Assembly: GCA_023418355.1 (NCBI GenBank)
Contig: JAEZZU010000117.1
Coordinates: 1-5,039 of the forward strand
Length of the DNA: 5,039 nt
Reading direction: 5' to 3'
DNA from: Pseudomonadota bacterium
Lineage (GTDB): Bacteria; Pseudomonadota; Gammaproteobacteria; Burkholderiales; Burkholderiaceae_C
The notes under the pieces were generated by a model, which was not told where the DNA came from, did no database searches, and worked only from the letters and a program-made list of their open reading frames with translations. Numbering within the stretch: the stretch's first letter is position 1; every line of letters begins with the position of its first letter. Shown piece by piece: positions 1 to 5,039 of the stretch. The position numbers and the translations under genes are program-made.

Positions 1-239
1 TGGTGGGGGCTTGAGTGTCAGGTTGCATAGGCAATAAGCATTGGTTAGCCAAGAAATGCCAACCAGTATGGAGGCAACAGCATGCGTCTGTACGTCAGAC
101 AAAGTTGTGAAGCCGACGAACAAAAAATAGCTGCCAGCGCTTGAAAAACAAGGGATTCAGACACTTATATACCTAAAACCCTTATTCCATCAGCGCTAGC
201 AGCTCTTTTTTAAATAGCTTTTAATCTCGGTGCCTGATC
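1..239. other. Non-coding intergenic region left of metC
   Basis: I see no credible gene here. All three plus frames are closed within the first 40 bases, and the minus strand offers only peptides of about 7-12 codons. The stretch is clearly more AT-rich than the genes. It contains the inverted repeat at 122-211 and two small dyads: GTCTG/CAGAC around a 5-nt centre (86-100), and TGGTTAGC/GCCAACCA with one mismatch (42-49 and 58-65). Either dyad could be an operator or a chance hairpin. The region may be the upstream region of a gene beyond the left edge. Confidence 0.6.
122..211. repeat. Imperfect inverted repeat with A/T-tract flanks, probable metC terminator
   Basis: The left arm (122-141) is six A followed by TAGCTGCCAGCGCT. 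The right arm (192-211) is AGCGCTAGCAGCTC followed by six T. The arms are complementary at 18 of 20 positions, and one of the two mismatches can be a G-U pair in one orientation. A second inner pairing, AAGGG (150-154) with CCCTT (179-183), lies in the AT-rich loop. It sits 28 bp past the metC stop. Read on the minus strand, the stem is followed directly by a run of T, as in a Rho-independent terminator; the A tract on the other side makes it symmetric. Arms of the AGCTGCTAGCGCTT type recur between genes in Comamonadaceae genomes as I recall, so this may be a dispersed intergenic repeat and not a metC-specific element. Confidence 0.7.
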
Positions 240-1481
240 TCAGCTTTGCCAGGCTTGACCAAAGGCCTGCTCCCAGGCCTGGGCCAGGTCCTGCAGCAAA
301 TCCTGCGTGTCTTCCAGGCCAATGCAAAAGCGCACCACAGTGCCAGCCTGCACGCAGCCACGGCCGTTGGCGCGCATGCTGTCAATGTCGTAAGGCATGA
401 CCAGACTCATGGGGCCACCCCAGCTGTAGCCCAGCTTGAACAGCTGCAGGCTGTCGCAGAAGCGGTCAATCGCGGCCTGCTCATACTTGGCATCAATCAC
501 CACGCTGAAGATGCCTGCCGCAGCGCCTTCCCCTTGCTGGGCAGCACCACACAGCTGCTGCCAGTGTGCATGACCGGGCGCACCATCAAACGCGGGGTGC
601 AGCAGCTGCACGACTGCGCTCTGGCACTGCAGGGCAGCCGCCAGCATGCGGGCAGACTGGTCCTGCGCGTGGTAGCGCAGCGCAATGCTGGGCAGCGAGC
701 GCAGCACGGCTTCTGCATCATTGGCGCCAATGCCAATACCCAGACGCATGTGCGTGAGCTTGATGCGCATGTGCAGCGCCTGGTTCACGGTGATGATGCT
801 GCCCATGAGCACATCGCCACCCCCGCTGGGGTACTTGGTCAGCGCGTGGGCAGAGACATCCACCGCCAGACTGCCGCCATCGGCCAGCAGGTCAAAAGGC
901 TTGAAGGCCAAGCCTGCGCCCCAGGTGTTGTCCAGCACCGTGGTCACGCCGCGTGCGCGGCAGGCCTGCACCAGCGCGATCAGGTCTGGGAACTCCATGC
1001 TCACGCTGCCCGGTGCTTCCAGCCACACCAGCTTGGTGGCTGGCGAGATCTTGGCCTGCAGATCAGCCACATCCATGGGGTTGTACCAGGCATGGCGAAT
1101 GCCCCAGCGCGCCAGTTCGTGCTCGGCAAAGTCTTTGTTGGGGCCATAGGCGTTGTCGGGAATCAGTACCTCGTCCCCGGCCGAGAGCAGGCCCAGCGCC
1201 ACAGTGCTGATGGCGCACAGGCCGCTGGGCACCAGCAGGCACTGCTTGCCGCCTTCCAGGCTGCACAGGCGCTCTTCCAGCTGGTAGGTGGTCGGCGTGC
1301 CGTGCAGGCCGTAGGTGTAGCCGCTTTTGTCCAGCCAGCGGCGCGTGCGCATGTCCTCTACGCTGTCAAAAATGACGGTCGATGCCTTGTGCACCGCAGG
1401 CTGAGGGCCGGCAAATGCCTGTGGGGGCTGGTAGCTGTGGTGCACCAGGTCGGTAGTGATGTGACGAGCTTGTTCCTTCAT
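240..1481 (-). CDS. metC: Cystathionine beta-lyase (PLP-dependent, Cys/Met metabolism family)
   Basis: This enzyme cleaves L-cystathionine to homocysteine, pyruvate and ammonia, the penultimate step of methionine synthesis by trans-sulfuration, in the cytoplasm. The 413-aa length is close to the roughly 395 aa of E. coli MetC, and the two align over the whole length. Visible motifs are YTYGLHGTPT (55-64), the PLP-stacking tyrosine in DNAYGPNKDF (Y112), LEAPGSVSMEF (154-164), the pyridine-nitrogen aspartate in LDNTWGAG (D184), the Schiff-base lysine in ALTKYPSGG (K216), the YSWGG signature (352-356) that separates beta-lyases from cystathionine gamma-synthases, and the carboxylate-binding arginine in VRFCIGLED (R384). 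At the site of the E. coli PLP-phosphate contact Arg58 there is Leu59. I chose the start MKEQARHITT because it matches the usual family N-terminus; an ATG three codons upstream (at 1490) is equally possible, and neither has a strong Shine-Dalgarno. The reading frame stays open further upstream, but that part is antisense to the EVE gene. The gene is monocistronic within the window and divergent from the EVE gene. Confidence 0.93.
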   Translation of the reverse strand: MKEQARHITTDLVHHSYQPPQAFAGPQPAVHKASTVIFDSVEDMRTRRWLDKSGYTYGLHGTPTTYQLEERLCSLEGGKQCLLVPSGLCAISTVALGLLSAGDEVLIPDNAYGPNKDFAEHELARWGIRHAWYNPMDVADLQAKISPATKLVWLEAPGSVSMEFPDLIALVQACRARGVTTVLDNTWGAGLAFKPFDLLADGGSLAVDVSAHALTKYPSGGGDVLMGSIITVNQALHMRIKLTHMRLGIGIGANDAEAVLRSLPSIALRYHAQDQSARMLAAALQCQSAVVQLLHPAFDGAPGHAHWQQLCGAAQQGEGAAAGIFSVVIDAKYEQAAIDRFCDSLQLFKLGYSWGGPMSLVMPYDIDSMRANGRGCVQAGTVVRFCIGLEDTQDLLQDLAQAWEQAFGQAWQS

Positions 1482-1505
1482 AGCCCACATATTAAGCGCC
1501 TGACT

Positions 1506-1558
1506 GCATGGCAGCCGTGTGCCATGCACGGATGCAGCCAGCAGAAAGGCTGCCATGC
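1506..1558. promoter_or_regulatory. Perfect 11-bp inverted repeat in the metC/EVE divergent region
   Basis: GCATGGCAGCC (1506-1516) is exactly mirrored by GGCTGCCATGC (1548-1558) across a 31-nt spacer. A smaller dyad, CCGTG/CACGG (1515-1519 and 1527-1531), is nested in it. The 8-mer TGCCATGC occurs directly at 1520-1527 and 1551-1558 and inverted at 1506-1513, so there are three copies within 53 bp. The location between two divergent starts suggests an operator for a dimeric regulator or a structured 5' leader of metC. I do not recognise the motif, and it does not match the MetR box form TGAA-N5-TTCA. The function is inference. Confidence 0.4.
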
Positions 1559-1575
1559 CCAAGCACGCAGGCACA

Positions 1576-1596
1576 CAGGGCATTGCCTGTGCCCTG
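1576..1596. repeat. 7-bp hairpin just upstream of the EVE gene
   Basis: CAGGGCA (1576-1582) and TGCCCTG (1590-1596) are perfectly complementary around a 7-nt loop, ending 11 nt before the EVE start codon. No T tract follows, so it is not a Rho-independent terminator on the plus strand. It could be an operator or a 5' leader hairpin that affects translation. It could also be chance in GC-rich DNA. Confidence 0.35.
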
Positions 1597-1607
1597 ACAA
1601 TAGCGCC

Positions 1608-2078
1608 ATGACCTGTGCGCAATACTGGCTCATGAAGAACGAGCCCGATGAATACTCCATAGACCACGCCCTGCAGGCGCCCGGACAACTCATGCCCTGG
1701 ACGGGCGTGCGCAACTACCAGGCACGCAACTTCATGCGTGACCAGATGCAGGTGGGCGACGGCGTGCTGTACTGGCATTCCAGCTGCGCAGAGCCTGGCA
1801 TCCACGGCATTGCACGCATTGCTGGCAATCTGCGGGTGGACCCCACGCAGTTCGATCCGGCCGATCCGTACTACGACCCCAAGTCCTCACCCGACAAGCC
1901 CCGCTGGCTGATGGTGGATGTGCAGGCCGTCAAGAAAACCCGCTATGTCTCGATTGCCGAGCTGCGTGAACACCCGGCGCTGGAGCACATGCGTGTGCTG
2001 CAGCGCGGCAATCGCCTCTCGATCACTCCCGTGACGCCCGAGGAGTGGGTCTACATCATGAACGTTATCCTCCGCTAA
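1608..2078 (+). CDS. EVE domain-containing protein (PUA/YTH-like fold)
   Basis: This is a small single-domain protein of 156 aa, the normal size for bacterial EVE proteins and close to the conserved core of the human THYN1 homologue. The family fold is related to PUA and YTH domains and is proposed to bind modified bases in DNA or RNA; no enzyme activity is expected. Family blocks are visible in order: YWLMKNEPDEYSI (6-18), WTGVRNYQARNFMRDQMQVGD (31-51) leading into LYWHSSCAEPGIHGIARI (54-71), FDPADPYYDPKS (82-93), PRWLMVDV (98-105) and the C-terminal RLSITPVTPEEW (136-147). The start fits the usual short lead before YWLMKxEP; a later ATG at 1632 would cut into the first conserved block. No good Shine-Dalgarno is visible. 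The open frame extends far upstream, but that part is antisense to metC and is not real coding sequence. The gene is followed after 27 bp by the membrane protein gene, so the two are probably co-transcribed. The family call is strong; the biological role is unknown. Confidence 0.9.
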   Translation: MTCAQYWLMKNEPDEYSIDHALQAPGQLMPWTGVRNYQARNFMRDQMQVGDGVLYWHSSCAEPGIHGIARIAGNLRVDPTQFDPADPYYDPKSSPDKPRWLMVDVQAVKKTRYVSIAELREHPALEHMRVLQRGNRLSITPVTPEEWVYIMNVILR

Positions 2079-2105
2079 GCCTTTTCAAAGCAGAAAGCAG
2101 TTTCC

Positions 2106-2843
2106 ATGCGCAGTGCTCTGTTTGATTTCAGTTCCTGGTCTTCCATCCTCACCACCATCATGAGTCTGCTGCTGATGACGCTGCTGATGATGGGCGTGCG
2201 TCTGCTGTTCATGCAGACCATTCAGAAAAAGCGCGAGCGAGAAAATCGCCAGATCAATGAGCGCCTGCGTACATTGATTGCGGCCTATAAAACACTGGGA
2301 GGCTCCTTCACCGGCAATCTGACCGTCAGTCCCGTGCATCTGCGGGACACACGCACCATGACGCAGGCCGGAGAACGCCCGGAAGATGAACCCACACCCT
2401 TTCTGGAACCCGATGAAGATGACGACAGCCCCGTTACTGGCGGCAGCTCCGAACGCCAGCGCCGCACGCGTGACGCCGTAGAGGCCGCACTGTCGGACAT
2501 CATCCTGCTGGGCACGGAAGACCAGGTGCGCATGGCCGCACAGGCTGCGCAGGACCTGGTTGCAGGACGCCCCGTACAAACTGCCGTGCTGGTCACTTCC
2601 CTGCGGCAGTTCATTCGCGATGCGCTGGGTCTGGAAGCCATTCCCAGTGATGTCAGCATTCCCAATCAGGGCCCTGTGCGCCCCAACAGCATGGGAGGGC
2701 CTGGTGGCCGCCGTGGTGGCAATGCCGAAGGCGGTGCTGGAGGCGGCAACCGAGGTGGCGGAGGCGGAGGAGCAGGCGGCGCCGGTATGGGCGGTGGTAT
2801 GGGGCTTGGCATGGGCATGGGTGCACGCCGCCACGATGACTGA
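2106..2843 (+). CDS. Membrane-anchored protein of unknown function with glycine-rich C-terminus
   Basis: I do not recognise a named family, although the central block resembles unnamed proteins I recall from other Burkholderiales. The 245 aa divide clearly. One hydrophobic segment (about 12-36, rich in Leu and Met) is followed by the basic stretch KKRERENRQINER (41-53), which predicts an N-terminal anchor with the rest in the cytoplasm. A block with LIAAYKTLGGSFTGNLTVSP (57-76) comes next, then a very acidic linker (92-108, PEDEPTPFLEPDEDDDS). A helical block starting RTRDAVEAALSDIILLGTEDQV (120-141) and running to about 186 follows. The tail (196-241) is almost entirely Gly with some Met, Ala, Arg and Asn, and looks disordered. 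No catalytic motif is visible. The start is the first ATG before the hydrophobic segment, with only a weak purine-rich sequence upstream. It lies 27 bp after the EVE gene, probably in one transcript. It could be a scaffold or a nucleic-acid-associated membrane protein, but that is only inferred from the tail composition. Confidence 0.82.
   Translation: MRSALFDFSSWSSILTTIMSLLLMTLLMMGVRLLFMQTIQKKRERENRQINERLRTLIAAYKTLGGSFTGNLTVSPVHLRDTRTMTQAGERPEDEPTPFLEPDEDDDSPVTGGSSERQRRTRDAVEAALSDIILLGTEDQVRMAAQAAQDLVAGRPVQTAVLVTSLRQFIRDALGLEAIPSDVSIPNQGPVRPNSMGGPGGRRGGNAEGGAGGGNRGGGGGGAGGAGMGGGMGLGMGMGARRHDD
2691..2828 (+). repeat. Glycine-rich low-complexity coding tract
   Basis: This stretch encodes residues 196-241 of the membrane-anchored protein as irregular GGT/GGC/GGA runs, including a six-glycine run (217-222), and ends in a Gly-Met alternation (GMGGGMGLGMGMG). 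It is not a perfect tandem repeat, but such DNA is prone to length change by slippage. The opposite strand reads as a proline-rich frame, which is a shadow of this composition. Confidence 0.6.
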
Positions 2844-2914
2844 AGGCTTTGCACGCTGGCACGCTGAAAACATCCCCTCCTTGAAACAGGCCTGACCGGC
2901 ACATCCACCAAGAG

Positions 2915-2930
2915 CTGTATGCTTATACAG
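2915..2930. promoter_or_regulatory. LexA operator (SOS box)
   Basis: CTGTATGCTTATACAG is a perfect 6-bp dyad around GCTT and fits the CTGT-N8-ACAG LexA operator used by gamma- and betaproteobacteria. It closely resembles the E. coli recA box (CTGTATGAGCATACAG). It sits in the 104-bp gap between the membrane protein and helicase genes and ends 17 nt before the helicase ATG. The dyad contains -10-like hexamers (TATGCT at 2918, TATACA at 2924), so bound LexA would cover the promoter core; I see no convincing -35. The hairpin is too short and lacks a T tract, so it is not a terminator. Confidence 0.85.
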
Positions 2931-2947
2931 TTACGCACATTGACGCT

Positions 2948-4873
2948 ATGCAACGCCCCAACGCTTTTCTCACCGACCATGGCCAGACGCTGATGCTCTC
3001 CCACGAGCAGCAGGCCATTGTCTACAGCCAAGCACCCTCTGCCATCATTGCGGCGCTGGCTGGCACTGGCAAGACCACCACTCTGGCCTGCCGTGCCGTG
3101 CATGCGCTGCGTACACAGCCTCAGACGCGCATCCTCGTGCTCGCCTGTTCACACGCTGGGGTACAAGCCTTCCGCCAGCGTCTGGGCCAGCTGACGCAGT
3201 CCGTGCCTGCAAATCTGCACATCACCACGCTGGAGCGCTGGTGCGCACGGCTGCTGCGCCGGCAGGACCCTGCCACACGTTTTCTGACCGACCCGGTTGA
3301 ACTGCGCGAGCAGGCCCAGCAAGCGCTGCGACTGCTGGAAGAACAACTGCAGCAGCGCCCTGACCCACGCATTGAATTGCCATCTGAAGTGGACATGCAG
3401 GCATTTGCTGCCTTCAACCGCGCCGCCAAAAAGTCCTTGCTGCTGCAGCGCGTGCAGGAAGAAGGCGGTGATCTGGCCGAGTTTTGCGACAGCTACCAGC
3501 TCAGCTACACGCAGGCCCGCCTGTTTGCGGCCTACGAGCGCCTGCGCATCGACCATTGTGGCGATATCCGCTACTACGCCGAAGGTGACTGCACCTACGC
3601 GCTCGCGCAGGACGATGCACCCGAGCTGCACGCGCCCTACGACCTCGTGCTCTTTGACGAAATGCATGACCTGGACCTGGCTGCACTGACCGTGCTGCGC
3701 AAGCTGCTGCAGGCCACGCAGGCACGGTTTCTGGGCGCAGGCGACTTTAACCAGCACATTGAGGCGCAGGCCTGGTCCGTGTTTCAGGACAAGCTGCACC
3801 AGCTGGCCGACTTTCTACCCCTGCCCACGCAAAGCCTGCCGCTCACCCAGTCCCGCCGCTTTGGTCCGCAGATTGCACAGGCCGTCAACCAGTGGTTTGC
3901 GGTGGACATGAAGGCACCCAGCACACGGCGCAGCACCGTCACGCGCTGCAGCTACGAAAGCGATGCGCAATGCATTGCCCAGCTGCTGCAGGCGCAGGCC
4001 AGCATCCCCGCCACAGAAGCACAGCCAGCACGGCCTCTGACCATCATCCTGCGCCACGCCCATGATGCGGTCGCGCTGGAATGGGCCATTTATCACGCAG
4101 GCAAGAGCGTCAGCCTGCATGGCTTGAAGCCTTTCTACCAGCACCGCGACATTGCCCTGCTGCTGGGCCTACTGTATGCGCATGGCATGCAGGCCGCAGA
4201 CTGGAAGAGCACCCGCTGCATGCTGGGCACAGACATTCTGAGTGCCTTTATCGATGGCGCGCTGTACTTCGGCAAGGGCCAGATACGGCAGCGCAGCGAT
4301 GAGGAAGACCGCGACCTGGTCACCATGGCCGCACAAATGCAGAGCTACCCGCAGGCCATCTGGCGTTTTCTGATTGGTGAGCAAAGCCTGCAGGGCGGCC
4401 AGCGCAACTTTGCGGCCTTTGGCAACTTCCTGAAGCTGCCACTGGCCTTGCAGGACAACGCAGCCCAGTTGCTGGAGCAGGCCGACATCTGGGGTCTGTT
4501 TGCTGCCACCCCCATGCCAGCGCAAGAGCGCGACCAGCTTCGTACGCGCGTGCAGGCCTTTATGGCAGCCATCGCAGGCATGCGTGTGGCTGATGCGCTG
4601 GCACATGTCGCAGCCATGGCCCAGCGCCACGAGAAAACGCTGCGCCAGGGTGGCCGTTTCGACTTTCAGCTGCTGAGCATTGAACAGGCCAAGGGCCAGG
4701 AATTCGACTGCGTGGCCCTGCCCTTTCTGGAGCCCGGCCGCTTTCCTGCACCGGCAGAAAAAACCACAGCTTTTCTGGAGCGCAACCGCCTCTACGTTGC
4801 CATGACCCGTGCGCGCCAGCGCCTGTGGCTGATGGAAAATGCAGCGCGGCCTGTGCAGCCGTTTGATGCTTGA
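2948..4873 (+). CDS. UvrD/Rep-type superfamily 1 DNA helicase
   Basis: This is an ATP-dependent SF1A helicase that should translocate on single-stranded DNA 3' to 5', as the UvrD/PcrA/Rep family does, with a probable role in repair or recombination. All core motifs are present in order: Q motif LSHEQQAIV (17-25), Walker A AGTGKT (38-43, K42), Ib-like TTLERWCARLL (93-103), Walker B/motif II FDEMHD (236-241), motif III GDFNQHI (265-271), motif IV QSRRFGPQIA (301-310), motif V SIEQAKGQEFD (577-587) and motif VI RLYVAMTRARQR (614-625). The AGTGKT and DExxD forms recall FBH1-like helicases more than UvrD itself. At 641 aa it is shorter than UvrD (about 720 aa) and ends 16 residues after motif VI, so the C-terminal Tudor-like tail is absent. 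No nuclease domain is visible. The start at 2948 has a weak ribosome-binding site; ATG 2993 (MLSHEQQ) is the alternative and would still keep every motif. A LexA box lies directly upstream, which predicts SOS induction. No named gene is assigned. Confidence 0.92.
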   Translation: MQRPNAFLTDHGQTLMLSHEQQAIVYSQAPSAIIAALAGTGKTTTLACRAVHALRTQPQTRILVLACSHAGVQAFRQRLGQLTQSVPANLHITTLERWCARLLRRQDPATRFLTDPVELREQAQQALRLLEEQLQQRPDPRIELPSEVDMQAFAAFNRAAKKSLLLQRVQEEGGDLAEFCDSYQLSYTQARLFAAYERLRIDHCGDIRYYAEGDCTYALAQDDAPELHAPYDLVLFDEMHDLDLAALTVLRKLLQATQARFLGAGDFNQHIEAQAWSVFQDKLHQLADFLPLPTQSLPLTQSRRFGPQIAQAVNQWFAVDMKAPSTRRSTVTRCSYESDAQCIAQLLQAQASIPATEAQPARPLTIILRHAHDAVALEWAIYHAGKSVSLHGLKPFYQHRDIALLLGLLYAHGMQAADWKSTRCMLGTDILSAFIDGALYFGKGQIRQRSDEEDRDLVTMAAQMQSYPQAIWRFLIGEQSLQGGQRNFAAFGNFLKLPLALQDNAAQLLEQADIWGLFAATPMPAQERDQLRTRVQAFMAAIAGMRVADALAHVAAMAQRHEKTLRQGGRFDFQLLSIEQAKGQEFDCVALPFLEPGRFPAPAEKTTAFLERNRLYVAMTRARQRLWLMENAARPVQPFDA

Positions 4874-4895
4874 TGCATAGGACGCACATTTTCAC

Positions 4896-4930
4896 GGCAG
4901 CCTGCTGCCCGGTTGCCTTCTCATTTTTTT
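4896..4930 (+). terminator. Probable Rho-independent terminator after the helicase
   Basis: GGCAGCC (4896-4902) can pair with GGTTGCC (4911-4917) as a 7-bp stem with one G-U pair and an 8-nt loop. It is followed at once by the T-rich stretch TTCTCATTTTTTT (4918-4930). An alternative tighter hairpin, GGCAG/CTGCC with a 4-nt loop (4896-4909), lies further from the T run. The position, 22 bp past the helicase stop, is as expected. The T run ends only 17 nt before the next start codon, so the promoter of that gene must overlap this element or some transcription must read through. Confidence 0.6.
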
Positions 4931-4947
4931 CTACTTAAAAGCGTTTC

Positions 4948-5039
4948 ATGCCCTTCGCCGACAACTTGCAAACCCTTCCCGCCGTAGACCATATTGCCGA
5001 ACTGCAACTGCTGGATGCACAGGGCAACACTGTGGCCCG
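4948..5039 (+). CDS. Partial gene, N-terminus only; resembles DUF2322 family
   Basis: The frame starts at ATG 4948 and is open to the window edge (30 full codons), reading MPFADNLQTLPAVDHIAELQ and then LLDAQGNTVA. The pattern of a short lead with DNL, LPxVDHIA and LxLLDAxGNTVA fits my recollection of the N-terminus of DUF2322, a small conserved proteobacterial protein of unknown function. The fragment is too short to be sure. There is no strong Shine-Dalgarno upstream (TTAAAAGCGTTTC). The gene is cut by the end of the window. Confidence 0.6.
   Translation, partial: MPFADNLQTLPAVDHIAELQLLDAQGNTVA

Noticed and set aside
1490..1495. TTAATA on the minus strand as a metC -10 element, implying a nearly leaderless transcript
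   Set aside because: The match is weak and no -35 is visible at 16-18 nt spacing. It is only worth noting with transcript-start data.
246..1607. Long plus-strand open frame that runs in frame into the EVE gene, giving a 610-aa reading
   Set aside because: It is antisense to the whole of metC, whose protein is unmistakable. The translation is a low-complexity Ala/Gln/His/Gly mix without motifs, while the EVE family starts at YWLMKNEP just after 1608. It is a GC-bias shadow.
1482..1805. Upstream extension of metC, including a signal-peptide-like MAAFLLAASVHG at 1556
   Set aside because: MetC is cytoplasmic and its family N-terminus begins near MKEQ. The extension crosses the divergent intergenic region and lies antisense to the EVE gene.
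2852..2867. Short direct repeat CACGCTGGCACGCTG and the palindrome CAGGCCTG (2887-2894) after the membrane protein gene
   Set aside because: Both are too short to stand out in GC-rich DNA and lack a T tract or partner site, so neither terminator nor operator can be supported.
2085..2873. Minus-strand frame of 262 aa opposite the membrane protein gene
   Set aside because: It mirrors the plus gene almost completely. Its translation is Ala/His/Gln/Thr-rich without recognisable domains, whereas the plus frame has a coherent membrane segment, linker and helical block.
2560..2895. Plus-strand 111-aa frame overlapping the end of the membrane protein gene
   Set aside because: It is an out-of-frame reading of the same DNA with Ala/Val/Trp bias. 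It has no motif and no plausible ribosome-binding site.
2666..3103. Minus-strand frame with a polyproline-rich C-terminus
   Set aside because: The proline run is only the complement of the glycine-rich coding tract, and the frame spans the LexA box and the start of the helicase.
1..5039. CRISPR array, tRNA/rRNA, 6S RNA, transposase, toxin-antitoxin or phage genes
   Set aside because: No regularly spaced direct repeats, no cloverleaf-like segment and no such protein motifs are seen on either strand. EVE genes of some proteobacteria lie by zapA and 6S RNA, but here the upstream neighbour is metC.

Overview
The window is GC-rich bacterial DNA that looks like a betaproteobacterium of the Comamonadaceae (Comamonas/Delftia/Acidovorax type). 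This placement rests on codon use, the style of the metC and EVE proteins, and an intergenic inverted repeat (AGCTGCYAGCGCT arms) that I recall from this family. It is inference from reading; no database search was run.

Layout, left to right. Positions 1-239 hold no gene that I can support. They contain an 18-of-20 inverted repeat with A/T tracts on both flanks (122-211), just past the end of metC, which is well placed to end its transcript. Positions 240-1481 (minus strand) encode a complete cystathionine beta-lyase, MetC. Positions 1482-1607 are a divergent intergenic region with a perfect 11-bp inverted repeat and a second hairpin. Reading right from there, all on the plus strand, are an EVE-domain protein (1608-2078), a membrane-anchored protein of unknown function with a glycine-rich tail (2106-2843), a complete SF1 UvrD/Rep-type helicase (2948-4873), a likely Rho-independent terminator (4896-4930), and the first 30 codons of a further gene (4948 to the window edge) that resembles the DUF2322 family.

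The EVE gene and the membrane protein gene are 27 bp apart and probably co-transcribed. The helicase follows after 104 bp, and that gap carries a near-ideal SOS (LexA) operator, CTGTATGCTTATACAG at 2915-2930, ending 17 nt before the helicase start. The helicase is therefore probably a DNA-damage-inducible gene with its own promoter. MetC is a methionine-biosynthesis enzyme with no obvious link to the plus-strand genes.

Most of the window is ordinary chromosomal housekeeping content. There is no sign of phage, transposon, CRISPR or toxin-antitoxin material. The strongest lead is the LexA-controlled, little-described UvrD-like helicase, next to an EVE protein (a family proposed to read modified nucleic-acid bases) and an uncharacterised membrane protein.
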